A stretch of 64,000 bases of DNA. Source: Secundilactobacillus folii (GTDB taxonomy: Bacteria > Bacillota > Bacilli > Lactobacillales > Lactobacillaceae). The stretch covers positions 30,860 to 94,859 of the forward strand of contig NZ_WNJO01000010.1 of assembly GCF_009720675.1 (NCBI RefSeq). Direction: 5' to 3'. This document shows, one piece after another, positions 7,950-16,259 of this stretch; position 1 is the first letter of the stretch, and every line of letters starts with the position of its first letter. The position numbers were made by a program, and so were the translations under genes. The notes under the pieces are model-generated. The model had not been told where the DNA came from. It searched no databases and saw nothing but the letters and a program-made list of their open reading frames with translations.

Positions 7950-9287
7950 ATGTCTTCACAAAAATTGAGTCTTCATAACCTTATTTTTATTGGGATGATG
8001 CTGTTTGGCTTGTTTTTTGGTGCTGGAAACCTAATCTTTCCAGTTTTCGTAGGCCAGCAGGCAGGTACTAATTATTGGCCGGCCATGATTGGTTTTCTGA
8101 TTTCGGGGGTTGGGCTTCCGTTACTGGGAGTGGCAGCCATCGGAATCACTAAATCCGAAGGGGTGTTCCAGCTCGCCCAGCGCGTGAGTCGGCCTTACGC
8201 CTACGTTTTCACCGTTTTGCTTTACCTCTGTATCGGACCGTTGTTTGCGTTGCCCCGGCTGGCCTCCATCTCGTTTGAAGTGGGGTTGAGCCCCTTTGTT
8301 GACAGCCATCAACAGACGTTTGGGTTGCTGGTGTACTCGATCTTGTTCTTTCTGCTAGCCTGGTGGTTTGCACGCAAACCGAGCAAAATCATGGTCTACG
8401 TTGGCAAGTTTTTGACACCGGCCTTTTTGATTTTGTTAGCTGCTTTGCTCCTCATGGTGTTGATTAAGCCAATGGGACACGGTGCTAGTCCAGTGGGTGA
8501 ATACGCAACCGTGCCATTAGCCACCGGTTTTACAGCGGGTTATTCCACCATGGATGCCCTGGCAGCTTTGGCATTTGGTATTATTGTGGTCAATGCGATC
8601 CGCCAGTTAGGAGTAACTTCTCCGACCAGAATTGCGACTGATACCATTCGTGCCGGTAGTATTGCGGTTGCCTTAATGGCAGTGATTTATGGGCTACTCG
8701 GTTTACTGGGACGAAACGCGTTAGGGCGTTTTTCACGGGCAACTAATGGCGGTCCAGTACTAGCTAACGTTGCCCACGCCTATTTTGGTAGTTTTGGTAA
8801 CATTTTGTTGGCGTTATTGGTAATCGTGGCGTGCCTAAAAACCGCCATTGGTCTCATAACCGCCTTTGGTGACACCTTTAAGGAACTCTTTGCCCGGGCA
8901 TCGTATCCGTGGCTGATTATTTTTGCCAGTGCGGCACCGTTGCTTTTTGCCAATATTGGCTTAGATCGTTTACTGGCCTTTTCAACGCCGCTGCTGTACT
9001 TTATCTATCCGTTAGCTATCACCCTGATTTTAATGGGATTGCTGACCCGCTTCCTAGGTGAATCACGCTGGTTATTTGTGACGGTGACGGTTTTTACGGT
9101 TATTCCAGCGGTGCTGGATGGGTTAAATGCACTGCCAGCGACTTTACACCATGGTTGGATTGTCAGTCTGCTGCACCTTGGCCAGTTTTTGCCCGGATTC
9201 AGCGTTGGCTTGGGCTGGACGGTTCCAGCGTTGATTGGGCTGTTAGTAGGTTGGATATTGTCTTTTAGCGCTGGTGAGATACGATAA
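7950..9287 (+). CDS. brnQ: Branched-chain amino acid:cation symporter
   Basis: LIVCS-family carrier of 445 residues and about 12 membrane segments that imports Leu, Ile and Val with Na+ or H+. The N terminus carries the family signature FGLFFGAGNLIFP, followed by PLLGVAAIG and LFALPRLASISFEVGLSP, as in BrnQ of other Firmicutes. Start ATG at 7950 follows GGGAG. TAAAAT near 7910 may be its -10. It stands alone; a 20-bp stem after its stop separates it from the AT-rich island. Confidence 0.93.
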   Translation: MSSQKLSLHNLIFIGMMLFGLFFGAGNLIFPVFVGQQAGTNYWPAMIGFLISGVGLPLLGVAAIGITKSEGVFQLAQRVSRPYAYVFTVLLYLCIGPLFALPRLASISFEVGLSPFVDSHQQTFGLLVYSILFFLLAWWFARKPSKIMVYVGKFLTPAFLILLAALLLMVLIKPMGHGASPVGEYATVPLATGFTAGYSTMDALAALAFGIIVVNAIRQLGVTSPTRIATDTIRAGSIAVALMAVIYGLLGLLGRNALGRFSRATNGGPVLANVAHAYFGSFGNILLALLVIVACLKTAIGLITAFGDTFKELFARASYPWLIIFASAAPLLFANIGLDRLLAFSTPLLYFIYPLAITLILMGLLTRFLGESRWLFVTVTVFTVIPAVLDGLNALPATLHHGWIVSLLHLGQFLPGFSVGLGWTVPALIGLLVGWILSFSAGEIR

Positions 9288-9293
9288 TACATT

Positions 9294-9339
9294 AAGTTAA
9301 AATGCACCACAGCCTGGTTGCTGTGATGCATTTTAACTT
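9294..9339. terminator. Long bidirectional hairpin terminator
   Basis: Arms 9294-9313 and 9320-9339 are complementary with one mismatch. Sits between convergent brnQ and the hydroxyacyl-CoA dehydrogenase, marking the left edge of the AT-rich island. Confidence 0.8.
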
Positions 9340-9399
9340 GTATTTATTCAATAAATTGAAATCACTAAATATTTCTAAATTAGTAAATTACAATAAATT

Positions 9400-10362
9400 T
9401 TATTTTAGTGAATCGTTATTCTTAGATAAATTAGCTTTGAGTAAGCTCATTAACTCTTTATCACGCTGTCGAATTATTTTTTTACCATTTTTAGCAGACC
9501 AATCAAAGAACCCTTTACCAGTCTTCAAACCAAGGCTATTTTCAGCGACTAGTTTTTCTAGAGAAGGATCAGTTCCAGTTTCAGCCGACAAATCTGCATA
9601 AATATATGAACTTATATTTTTAAAAATATCAAGTCCACCAAGGTCAGCACTGGCCACCGGGCCAACTAGATTCCACCGTCGACCCAAACTGTATCTAACA
9701 ATATCATCCACAGATTGAGGGGAGGCGATGCCTTGGCGGATTATATTGAATGCCTCCCGTAAAACGGCCATTTGAATGCGGTTACCCACAAAACCAAGTG
9801 ATTCTTTTTTTAAAGGGACAGCATGCTTTCCAATATGATTCATTAATTCAACGGTTATATTAACTGTTTTTTGACTGGTCTTAGCTCCAGGCACAATTTC
9901 CACGAGTGGCATTAGTTGAGCTGGATTCCAAAAGTGCGCAACTACAAAACGTTCAGGCTTTGACAAGATAGATTGAATTTCTGTTGGACTTAGACCAGAA
10001 GTGTTAGTGGCCAATATAGTATCATCCGTGACATAATTTTCGACTTTTTTCCAAACAGATTTTTTTACGGCCATATTTTCAGAAACAGATTCAATTACAT
10101 AATCAACGGAAGATAAAGCATCTTCATAGTTAGTTGTGAAATGAAGTCGGTTTATAATTTCAACATCAGGTTCGGTTAAAATATTAGCACTATTAAAGAT
10201 CTCTAAATCTTTTTTGATATTCTTAAAACCCTCATTGAGAGCTTTTGTAGAGGTATCTAATACGTTAACTGAATAGCCTTTTAGTGCAAAAAGAAGCGCT
10301 ATTGCGTGGCCCATCGTTCCTGCACCAATGTTTGTAATAGTTTTAATTTTTTTGATTGTCAT
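9400..10362 (-). CDS. 3-hydroxyacyl-CoA dehydrogenase family protein
   Basis: NAD-dependent dehydrogenase of 320 residues interconverting 3-hydroxyacyl- and 3-oxoacyl-CoA or a related beta-hydroxy acid. The N-terminal Rossmann domain has GAGTMG at 13-18. The catalytic set is present: Ser122 in NTSGLS, His143 in AHFWNP, Glu155, and Asn194 in GFVGNR, followed by the helical C-terminal domain. HFWNP instead of HFFNP is shared with some carnitine/gulonate dehydrogenase relatives, so the substrate may not be a plain acyl-CoA. No thiolase of the beta-oxidation type or crotonase is adjacent. It belongs to the AT-rich island and probably reduces the product of the thiolase-like enzyme. Ribosome site GAGAGGA. 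Confidence 0.85.
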   Translation of the reverse strand: MTIKKIKTITNIGAGTMGHAIALLFALKGYSVNVLDTSTKALNEGFKNIKKDLEIFNSANILTEPDVEIINRLHFTTNYEDALSSVDYVIESVSENMAVKKSVWKKVENYVTDDTILATNTSGLSPTEIQSILSKPERFVVAHFWNPAQLMPLVEIVPGAKTSQKTVNITVELMNHIGKHAVPLKKESLGFVGNRIQMAVLREAFNIIRQGIASPQSVDDIVRYSLGRRWNLVGPVASADLGGLDIFKNISSYIYADLSAETGTDPSLEKLVAENSLGLKTGKGFFDWSAKNGKKIIRQRDKELMSLLKANLSKNNDSLK

Positions 10363-10746
10363 AAGAAGTTCCTCTCAGACGGTGGCCAAATTCATATTTT
10401 TTATTTCACAAGGAAGGCTATTTTTGTTACAAGTTTATAACTATTTTTATTAAATTACAATAATTAAATTTAAATGGTTAACGCTTTAATCTAAAATAAA
10501 ACTATATAAAGTCTGAATTATTGAGACCAATACGAATATAGGAATATATAACACTTTTTTTTTTTATATTTAAAGGTATTTTAAAAATAATATAATTTGT
10601 GAAGATATATACAAATAAGCAACAAAACCAAAGAGTTCTGTTGCTTATTTGTATAAAAAATCAATCAATGTCCATGTAAAGTATAATTATTTGATGCTAC
10701 GATTTAATCGTTGAGAGGGGTTTAGAAAACTAAACGCAGCTCAATA
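10363..10746. other. Intergenic region with palindrome and hairpin, no gene seen
   Basis: 384 bp, very AT-rich. A dyad GTTA-N8-TAAC at 10426-10441 (GTTACAAGTTTATAAC) lies about 65 bp upstream of the dehydrogenase start and could be a TetR-type operator. A perfect 16-bp stem (10609-10624 with 10639-10654) lies downstream of the tetR gene and is the best terminator candidate for it. A small hairpin GTTTAG-AAAA-CTAAAC follows near 10720. No ORF with a ribosome site. Confidence 0.5.
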
Positions 10747-11334
10747 TTAGAAATTTGAAGGTGGCCAAAGTGGAGCAGGAAGGCTATTTGAATAGGCGCG
10801 AATTACCGTGTCAATTGCTTCGCTTGTACCAATTGTTAGTGCCCACTGAATAGAATTAAGAGCTAAGACTGCATAAGATAAACAAAGATAGTCAGCTTCC
10901 AAGTGTGAAGGTTCTGATTTAGTAATGAAGGTTAAATGGTCATGATAGGTAGATTTTAAAATATCCATTAAATCATCCCATAAGTAATGGTTATTTGTTT
11001 TTACCTTAAACATAGCTAGCATAGCCTCTCGGTCTTTGAAAATAGTTAAATAGAAAGTTCGCATGGATGCTGAACTATCAGTGGGTAAAACGGGTTTCTT
11101 AAAACGTTTCGTTAGTGCAAGCTGAAATTTATTAATTAAGTTTTCACTAATGATATCTGCAAGTTGGTACTTGTCCGCATAGTGAGCATAGAACGTTTTG
11201 TGATTAATCAAAGCTTCGTCCAAAATATTTTGGACTGTTATGCGCTCAAAGGATTTATTTTTTAGCAGTGAAATGAAAGCCCTTTCAATTGTTGTTTTTG
11301 TTTTAATAACCCGGAGATCTTTTGAATTACTCAT
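10747..11334 (-). CDS. TetR/AcrR-family transcriptional regulator
   Basis: 195 residues with an N-terminal TetR DNA-binding domain: a helix-turn-helix in SFERITVQNILDEALINH followed by the family hallmark KTFYAHYADKYQLAD (about residues 45-60). The C-terminal ligand domain is not recognisable. It is divergent from the phosphotransacetylase operon across a 109-bp gap that holds both ribosome sites (GGAGGTAAG for this gene, GGAGGTGTC for the operon), so it is the obvious local regulator, probably a repressor responding to a small acyl or aromatic ligand. The inducer is unknown. Confidence 0.85.
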   Translation of the reverse strand: MSNSKDLRVIKTKTTIERAFISLLKNKSFERITVQNILDEALINHKTFYAHYADKYQLADIISENLINKFQLALTKRFKKPVLPTDSSASMRTFYLTIFKDREAMLAMFKVKTNNHYLWDDLMDILKSTYHDHLTFITKSEPSHLEADYLCLSYAVLALNSIQWALTIGTSEAIDTVIRAYSNSLPAPLWPPSNF

Positions 11335-11443
11335 GTCTTACCTCCTTAACAAATATTTTAGAGTAATGGACATGTGAAAGCAACGAATGAATGGTAATCA
11401 AAGCATTAAATTTCTAAATTCAAAATAAATTGGAGGTGTCAAA

Positions 11444-12448
11444 ATGGACTTTATCACAAAATTACGCAAGCGAATTTCTGATAAGCCTGTTCGAATTATT
11501 TATCCTGAAGGCACGGACTTAAGGATTCTTATTGCTGCTGTTAAAGTGAATGCTGAAAAAAATGTTAAACCGATTTTAATTGGTCCTGAGAGTGAGATTG
11601 TTTCTCAAGCAGAGTCAGAAAATGTTTCTTTGGATGGAATTGAAATTATCGATCCGTCACATTTTGAAAAGCTTGATGATTACGTTCAGTTGTTTGCCAA
11701 GGAAACAGGTTTTCCAGAGATAGCTGCTAGGGTAGTTATTAAGAAGCCTCTTGGATTAGGGGCAGCAATGATACGCTTTGGTGATGCTGATGCTATGGTT
11801 GCTGGTGCGATTAATACAAGTGCCGATGTAATTCAGAATAGTAAACAGATTATCGGCTTAAAAAAAGGTATTAGTGCGCCATCGTCATTAATGGTAATGC
11901 AAACGCCTCATTACCAAGGTGCTGGCGATCATGCTCTGATTTTCGCCGATCCGGGAGTTAATCCTCATCCGAATTCTTCCGAATTGGCTGATATAGCCAT
12001 TACTAGCGCACAAAGTGCCGGGCGTTTGTTCGGATGGAAGCCTAGAGTTGCAATGCTATCATTTTCAACTCAGGGCAGCGCTAAACACCCAGATGTGGAG
12101 CATGTTGTTAAAGCATTAGAAATCGCTAAAGAGCGTGCGCCACATCTGCAAATAGACGGAGAAATGCAAGCTGATGCCGCTTTGAATCCAGCCGTAGCCC
12201 ACAGAAAGATGAAAAAGGCTAGCGGAGTAGCAGGAAGGGCCAATATTCTAATTTTTCCAGACTTAGATGCTGCTAACATCGGTTTTAAACTTGTTCAACA
12301 ATTAGGTGATGCTAGTGCATATGGCCCATTTCTACTAGGATTTAATAAACCCGTGAGTGATTTGTCTCGTGGCTCTACAGTTGATGACATTGTTGGGGTC
12401 AGCTTTATGGCGGCTTTGGAATTTCAAGGTCAAAACCAGCAGATTTAG
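11444..12448 (+). CDS. pta: Phosphate acetyltransferase (phosphotransacylase)
   Basis: PTA/PTB-family enzyme of 334 residues, interconverting acyl-CoA and acyl phosphate. Family motifs: TSADVIQ, DGEMQADAALNP, ANILIFPDLDAANIGFKL and GFNKPVSDLSRGSTVDDIVG near the C terminus. Length is that of single-domain Pta. It opens the island operon; codon use is AT-rich compared with genes on both sides. A lactobacillus needs a housekeeping Pta, and this one sits with ACP, thiolase-like and phosphopantetheinyl transferase genes, so it may be a paralogue that supplies or removes acetyl-CoA, or conserves energy from an acyl-CoA product. Start ATG after TTGGAGGTG. Confidence 0.9.
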   Translation: MDFITKLRKRISDKPVRIIYPEGTDLRILIAAVKVNAEKNVKPILIGPESEIVSQAESENVSLDGIEIIDPSHFEKLDDYVQLFAKETGFPEIAARVVIKKPLGLGAAMIRFGDADAMVAGAINTSADVIQNSKQIIGLKKGISAPSSLMVMQTPHYQGAGDHALIFADPGVNPHPNSSELADIAITSAQSAGRLFGWKPRVAMLSFSTQGSAKHPDVEHVVKALEIAKERAPHLQIDGEMQADAALNPAVAHRKMKKASGVAGRANILIFPDLDAANIGFKLVQQLGDASAYGPFLLGFNKPVSDLSRGSTVDDIVGVSFMAALEFQGQNQQI

Positions 12449-12498
12449 ACTAGTTATTCTCATGCTAAACAAATTATTTAAAAAAAGAGGTCATTACT

Positions 12499-12729
12499 AT
12501 GGATACAAGCATAAAAAACAAAGTTATTGGGGCTTTTGCAGAGACAACAGGGAAATCAGCCTCAGAGCTGTCTATGAAAACTCGTATTGAAGAGGACCTA
12601 GAATTAAAGTCGATTAACATGTTTACTTTGGCCGCAATGCTTGAAGGCAGCTTAGGATCAGCACCTGATGCAGATGAAGCTGAGAATCTTAAAACCATTG
12701 GAGACTATGTTGAATATTACAAAAAGTAG
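12499..12729 (+). CDS. Acyl carrier protein
   Basis: A 76-residue acidic ACP. The 4'-phosphopantetheine attachment serine is Ser38 in LELKSINMFTLAAMLE, with K before the serine instead of the DSL of fatty-acid ACPs, which points to a specialised carrier. Helix I and helix III regions are present and the C terminus ends in VEYYKK. It lies between pta and the thiolase-like gene, with ribosome site AAAGAGG. A dedicated Sfp-type transferase gene is in the same operon. It probably carries the acyl chain handled by the thiolase-like/DUF35 enzyme. Confidence 0.88.
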   Translation: MDTSIKNKVIGAFAETTGKSASELSMKTRIEEDLELKSINMFTLAAMLEGSLGSAPDADEAENLKTIGDYVEYYKK

Positions 12730-12792
12730 ACTACCACTTTTGTTTAGAAGGCACCTTAAAATTTGTATTAAAAACAAGTAGGAGGAATAATC

Positions 12793-14109
12793 ATGTCAAA
12801 TACTTATAACAATACTTTTCATACAAAAGTTGGGAATTATGCTCGTGACGTTTCTATTATTGGGGTGGGTAATTCTCCGTGGATGCTAACGCATAAGCAC
12901 CCTGAATGGAATGGTATTACCGAACAAGAATTATTTGCTCTTTCAGCAATTTCAGCAATGGATGACGCAGGAATTACTGGGAAAGATATTGATGCTCTTG
13001 CATATAGTCAACTTTTTACCGAGACTTCACAAGTTATTAATCCGAATGTCTTCGTTGAAGATTGGCTAGGAATGCGAGGTAAAGCCTCATGGCATACAGA
13101 ATCTGCCTGCACTTCTCCAGCAATAGCCTTTGATACTGCCGTTATGGCGGTCGCGTCTGGTAAATATGATGTGGTTTTAGCTGGTGGAGTTGATATTGCT
13201 CAAAGTCGTCCAAAGCCCAATATGCCAGCGTGCTTCAGAGAACCACAAACTGCTGATGAGCTTCATAAAATTGCTGCAACTCAATGGACTGACACAGCTT
13301 ATACAAGATATAGTACCGATGAAGGCGTAGGAATGATGGAAGATTATATCCCTTATTATATGAATAAATATGGAGTAACTTCTGATCAAATCGATGATGC
13401 ATTGAATGGTTTGGCTATTAGTGATAGTCGTTCCGCTGCCTTATGCCCTGACGCTATTATGGACGAATCTTATGTTCAACTTGCCAAAAAGGCTGGCTAT
13501 GATGATGTGCATGAATATATGAAATCACCTCACAATCCTAAAATAGCTAACTATGTTCGGGTTAGTGGTACTACCAAGTATGCTGATGGTTCAGCTGCCG
13601 TGATAGTTTGTGCCAGCAATATAGCTCAAAAAATTTCGAAGAACACACCGATAAAGGTACTTGGTACAGGCAACTCGTTTCTGGATCATATTCATCCATT
13701 TAACTTAAATTCAATGACTAAGGAAGCAACTAGTCAGTTATACGAAAGAACAGGACTCTCTGGTAAGGACATTGATTTACTACTATCACCAAACTTCATG
13801 ATTACTGAAGCGTTACCTGTGGTTGAACAAGTTGGATATATTCCCGAAGGCCAGGCTTGGGAGTATTTCAAAGATGGAAGAACCGCATTTGATGGTGATA
13901 AGCCCTTTAATCCAGGGGGCGGGACTCAATGTTTCGGTCATTGTTACGGTGCAGGTGGTTTGCTGATGATAAGCATGGCCGTTAAGCAAATGCGTGGCGA
14001 AGCTGGCGCAATTCAGGTTAAGAAAACTCCCCAAACAAGTCTCATTCGAGCGCAAGGTGGGGCACAAGGGACCATTATGATTGCACTCGGTTCTCCAGAT
14101 AAATATTAA
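12793..14109 (+). CDS. Thiolase-like enzyme (SCP-x/PhlC type)
   Basis: A 438-residue thiolase-superfamily protein of the type pairing with DUF35 proteins (PhlC of diacetylphloroglucinol synthesis, archaeal acetoacetyl-CoA thiolase, steroid Ltp2). The nucleophile is Cys106 in TESACTSPA and the catalytic His is His383 in GHCYGAGG. At the usual third site (CxGGGQG of degradative thiolases) it reads RAQGGAQG, so the general-base cysteine is replaced by Ala420. This argues for an acyl transfer or C-C condensation/cleavage distinct from ordinary acetoacetyl-CoA thiolase. Ribosome site GTAGGAGG. The DUF35 gene starts 25 nt after its stop, fitting a two-subunit enzyme. Confidence 0.85.
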   Translation: MSNTYNNTFHTKVGNYARDVSIIGVGNSPWMLTHKHPEWNGITEQELFALSAISAMDDAGITGKDIDALAYSQLFTETSQVINPNVFVEDWLGMRGKASWHTESACTSPAIAFDTAVMAVASGKYDVVLAGGVDIAQSRPKPNMPACFREPQTADELHKIAATQWTDTAYTRYSTDEGVGMMEDYIPYYMNKYGVTSDQIDDALNGLAISDSRSAALCPDAIMDESYVQLAKKAGYDDVHEYMKSPHNPKIANYVRVSGTTKYADGSAAVIVCASNIAQKISKNTPIKVLGTGNSFLDHIHPFNLNSMTKEATSQLYERTGLSGKDIDLLLSPNFMITEALPVVEQVGYIPEGQAWEYFKDGRTAFDGDKPFNPGGGTQCFGHCYGAGGLLMISMAVKQMRGEAGAIQVKKTPQTSLIRAQGGAQGTIMIALGSPDKY

Positions 14110-14134
14110 TTTAGTCGTCGAAAGGAGAAAAATT

Positions 14135-14536
14135 ATGAAACCAGACTTAACTGTAAAGAGATATTACCAGTCGCTAGAAGAGGGAAAGATACTCGGAAGA
14201 AAATGTGAAGATTGTGGAAATGTTGAATGGCCACCGGTATACAGTTGCAATAAATGTGGTGGGCATCATACTGACTGGATTGAATTGAGTGGGAAAGGTG
14301 AAGTCGTTGAATTTGTTCCAGCCATTGGTGCTCTAGTTCAAAACAAGGACTGGATGCCATATGCTGTTGGTCACGTACGTCTACAGGAAGGACCAATAGT
14401 GATGAATATCGTTGAGGGTATCTCACAAAAAAATGCAGATGAATTGCATGCTAAATTACCAATTCCAGTAAAAGCCAAAATAGTCAAGATGGCAACTGGA
14501 TTTAGTCGTGTAATATTTGAAGTTGTGAGCCATTAA
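14135..14536 (+). CDS. DUF35 Zn-ribbon/OB-fold protein (thiolase partner)
   Basis: 133 residues. The N terminus has a rubredoxin-like Zn ribbon with Cys24, Cys27, Cys38 and Cys41 (CEDC...CNKC), followed by an OB-fold (ELSGKGEVVEFVPAI). In archaeal and PhlACB complexes this protein bridges the thiolase and binds CoA; in Ltp2-ChsH2 it is the partner of an aldolase. Start ATG at 14135 with AAAGGAG upstream; an upstream ATG in frame lies inside the thiolase gene. Its stop overlaps a possible ATG of the next frame (TAATG). Function is therefore subunit or chaperone of the preceding enzyme. Confidence 0.9.
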   Translation: MKPDLTVKRYYQSLEEGKILGRKCEDCGNVEWPPVYSCNKCGGHHTDWIELSGKGEVVEFVPAIGALVQNKDWMPYAVGHVRLQEGPIVMNIVEGISQKNADELHAKLPIPVKAKIVKMATGFSRVIFEVVSH

Positions 14537-14586
14537 TGTACCTTATTGTGAGTCGAGTTTGCCATTCGAAAGGTGGCCGCAAATTT

Positions 14587-15219
14587 TTGGAAATCATGAC
14601 AAATTCATTACCAACCGTAAAATGCTATGTACTGAATGTACAAAAGCTGATGATTTCTCGCCTAATGATGGCAGCAAAATACGAATCTGTTTCACCTTAC
14701 TATTTAACCAAAGCTGCAAATTGTAAAAGCAAGCAAAATCAATTATTGGAACTTGGTGTTGGTCTGTTATTAGAACGAGAATTAGGTGTCCATTCAGTTA
14801 ACGACATTTATTTTGGACAACATGGAAAGCCTTATCTTGCTGATCATTCCAGAGAAATTAGTATTTCTCACGCGGGATCTTTAGCGGTACTTGCAATCGC
14901 TAATCAGGCTGTGGGAGTTGATGTTGAGCCTTTGCCAGATAAGGTGGATCGTAATAGTCGGTTGGCTCTAAAAAAAGCTTATGGTGACAATTATGATGAG
15001 CAAGCTGATATTAGTCCTCAAAGATTTGGAGAGATGTGGACTCAACTTGAAGCTACGGTCAAATTAGATGGGCAAGGCCTATGGCTCGATTCACAATTAC
15101 GTGTTGGTCAGATTAACAATGTTAGTTTACACTTCACTTCTTACAATCAGCATATGATTTGTACTGCAACGAATGAGCTGGCCAATTTCAAGTTTGACTC
15201 TATAAAATTTACCGTTTAA
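14587..15219 (+). CDS. 4'-Phosphopantetheinyl transferase, Sfp/HetI type
   Basis: Transfers phosphopantetheine from CoA to a carrier-protein serine. Motifs: GKPYL, SISHAG, VGVDVEPL (Mg-binding Asp and Glu) and WTQLEATVKLDGQGL (equivalent of WxxKEAxxK; the K before E is Leu here). About 210 residues. Three in-frame starts compete: ATG 14536 overlapping the previous stop, TTG 14587 with AAAGGTGG ten bases upstream, and ATG 14596. The TTG or last ATG fits the family length, where the fold begins near VKCYVLNV. Lactobacilli normally rely on AcpS for fatty-acid ACP; a clustered Sfp-type enzyme suggests it primes the ACP encoded here. Confidence 0.85.
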   Translation: MEIMTNSLPTVKCYVLNVQKLMISRLMMAAKYESVSPYYLTKAANCKSKQNQLLELGVGLLLERELGVHSVNDIYFGQHGKPYLADHSREISISHAGSLAVLAIANQAVGVDVEPLPDKVDRNSRLALKKAYGDNYDEQADISPQRFGEMWTQLEATVKLDGQGLWLDSQLRVGQINNVSLHFTSYNQHMICTATNELANFKFDSIKFTV

Positions 15220-15256
15220 CGAATTAAAAATATTTTCTAAAAGATGAGGTGTCGGA

Positions 15257-15745
15257 ATGAAGGTCACAAAATTAATGCATGTGTGTATTGTTGTACCTAA
15301 TTTAGAGCGAGCTCTAAATTTCTACTGTGATGTATTAGGATTTAGATCCGATTTTGAGACTGATAACGATAAAGCGGATGGTCGTTTGCTTGGCTTTGAT
15401 GAAGATGAAATTCATTTGAAAGCTCAGCATTTGATCTCAGAAAGCACGGATCCAAGTGAGGCAACAGAAATTAATGTTGTCGAGTATACAGATCCTAAAA
15501 CTTTGTTGAGTTCACAGCCTTACACGCAGCAAAATAATATTGGAATTACTCGTTTGGCTCTAGAGGTTAATGATGTCGATGAGGCATTGGATGATATCAG
15601 AAGCGTTGAAGGCGTAGAAGTGGTTTGCGAACCAAAGAATATTCTAATCGTAGAACCTGCTGTAACTGTGACTGCTAGATGGTGCAGTTTCAAAGATCCT
15701 TTTGGAATTTTTATCACGTTATCGCAACCACCAATGACAAAATAG
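15257..15745 (+). CDS. VOC (glyoxalase/dioxygenase-fold) protein 1
   Basis: 162 residues, two beta-alpha-beta-beta-beta modules: LMHVCIVVPNLERALNFYCDVLGF and ITRLALEVNDVDEALDDI. Members are metal-dependent lyases, isomerases or dioxygenases. Here the N-terminal metal-type histidine (His8) is kept, but the usual second His position is Arg (TRLALEV) and the C-terminal Glu position is Thr (FGIFITLS), so a standard metal site looks incomplete. It is a tandem relative of the next gene, 21 nt apart; the two may form a heterodimer. Ribosome site GATGAGGTG. The reaction is unknown. Confidence 0.8.
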   Translation: MKVTKLMHVCIVVPNLERALNFYCDVLGFRSDFETDNDKADGRLLGFDEDEIHLKAQHLISESTDPSEATEINVVEYTDPKTLLSSQPYTQQNNIGITRLALEVNDVDEALDDIRSVEGVEVVCEPKNILIVEPAVTVTARWCSFKDPFGIFITLSQPPMTK

Positions 15746-15766
15746 GAGAAAGTGCAGGACTGAAAG

Positions 15767-16243
15767 ATGGATAATAACTATATTAAACGATTATTTCATG
15801 TTTGCGTTACTGTGGAAAATATCGAAGATGCTTTAAAATTTTATGTTGGTGTTCTGGGATTAAAATCAATTGGTTCATTACGAAATGAAAAAAGTAAGGG
15901 AGATGTTTTAGGACTTCCTGGTGAAGATATTGAAATCAATGCGGATCATCTTGAGGGAAGCGAAACAAAAAATGCCACGGTAATTGACTTAGTTCAATAT
16001 ATTAAACCAAAGCCAAACACTTCTCGTCCGCCAAAAGACCTTAACCGGTTAGGAATAACCAGAATGGCTTTTGGAGTTGATGATATTGATAGCGTTTATA
16101 CCAAGTTAACTGCTCGAAATGATATCGATTTTTTATGTAAACCAACTATGTTAAACGCACCAGGTGGTGGATGGTTAAAAGTCTGTACGTTTATTGACCC
16201 ATTTGGTGTCACTCTAGAGTTAATTGAAAGTGGACAAGAATAA
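15767..16243 (+). CDS. VOC (glyoxalase/dioxygenase-fold) protein 2
   Basis: 158 residues with the same architecture as its upstream neighbour: LFHVCVTVENIEDALKFYVGVLGL, then ITRMAFGVDDIDSVYTKL and DPFGVTLELIE. It retains His11 and a C-terminal Glu151, the two most typical metal ligands of the fold, so it is the more likely catalytic partner. The gap to the SnoaL-like gene is 16 nt. Together with that gene the pair suggests tailoring of a reactive carbonyl or polyketide-like intermediate. No specific reaction can be assigned. Confidence 0.8.
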   Translation: MDNNYIKRLFHVCVTVENIEDALKFYVGVLGLKSIGSLRNEKSKGDVLGLPGEDIEINADHLEGSETKNATVIDLVQYIKPKPNTSRPPKDLNRLGITRMAFGVDDIDSVYTKLTARNDIDFLCKPTMLNAPGGGWLKVCTFIDPFGVTLELIESGQE

Positions 16244-16259
16244 TAGGAGGAATATTAAT

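Noticed and set aside
12793..14109. Calling the thiolase-like gene an ordinary acetyl-CoA acetyltransferase
   Set aside because: The third catalytic cysteine is absent and a DUF35 partner is adjacent; family usage differs.
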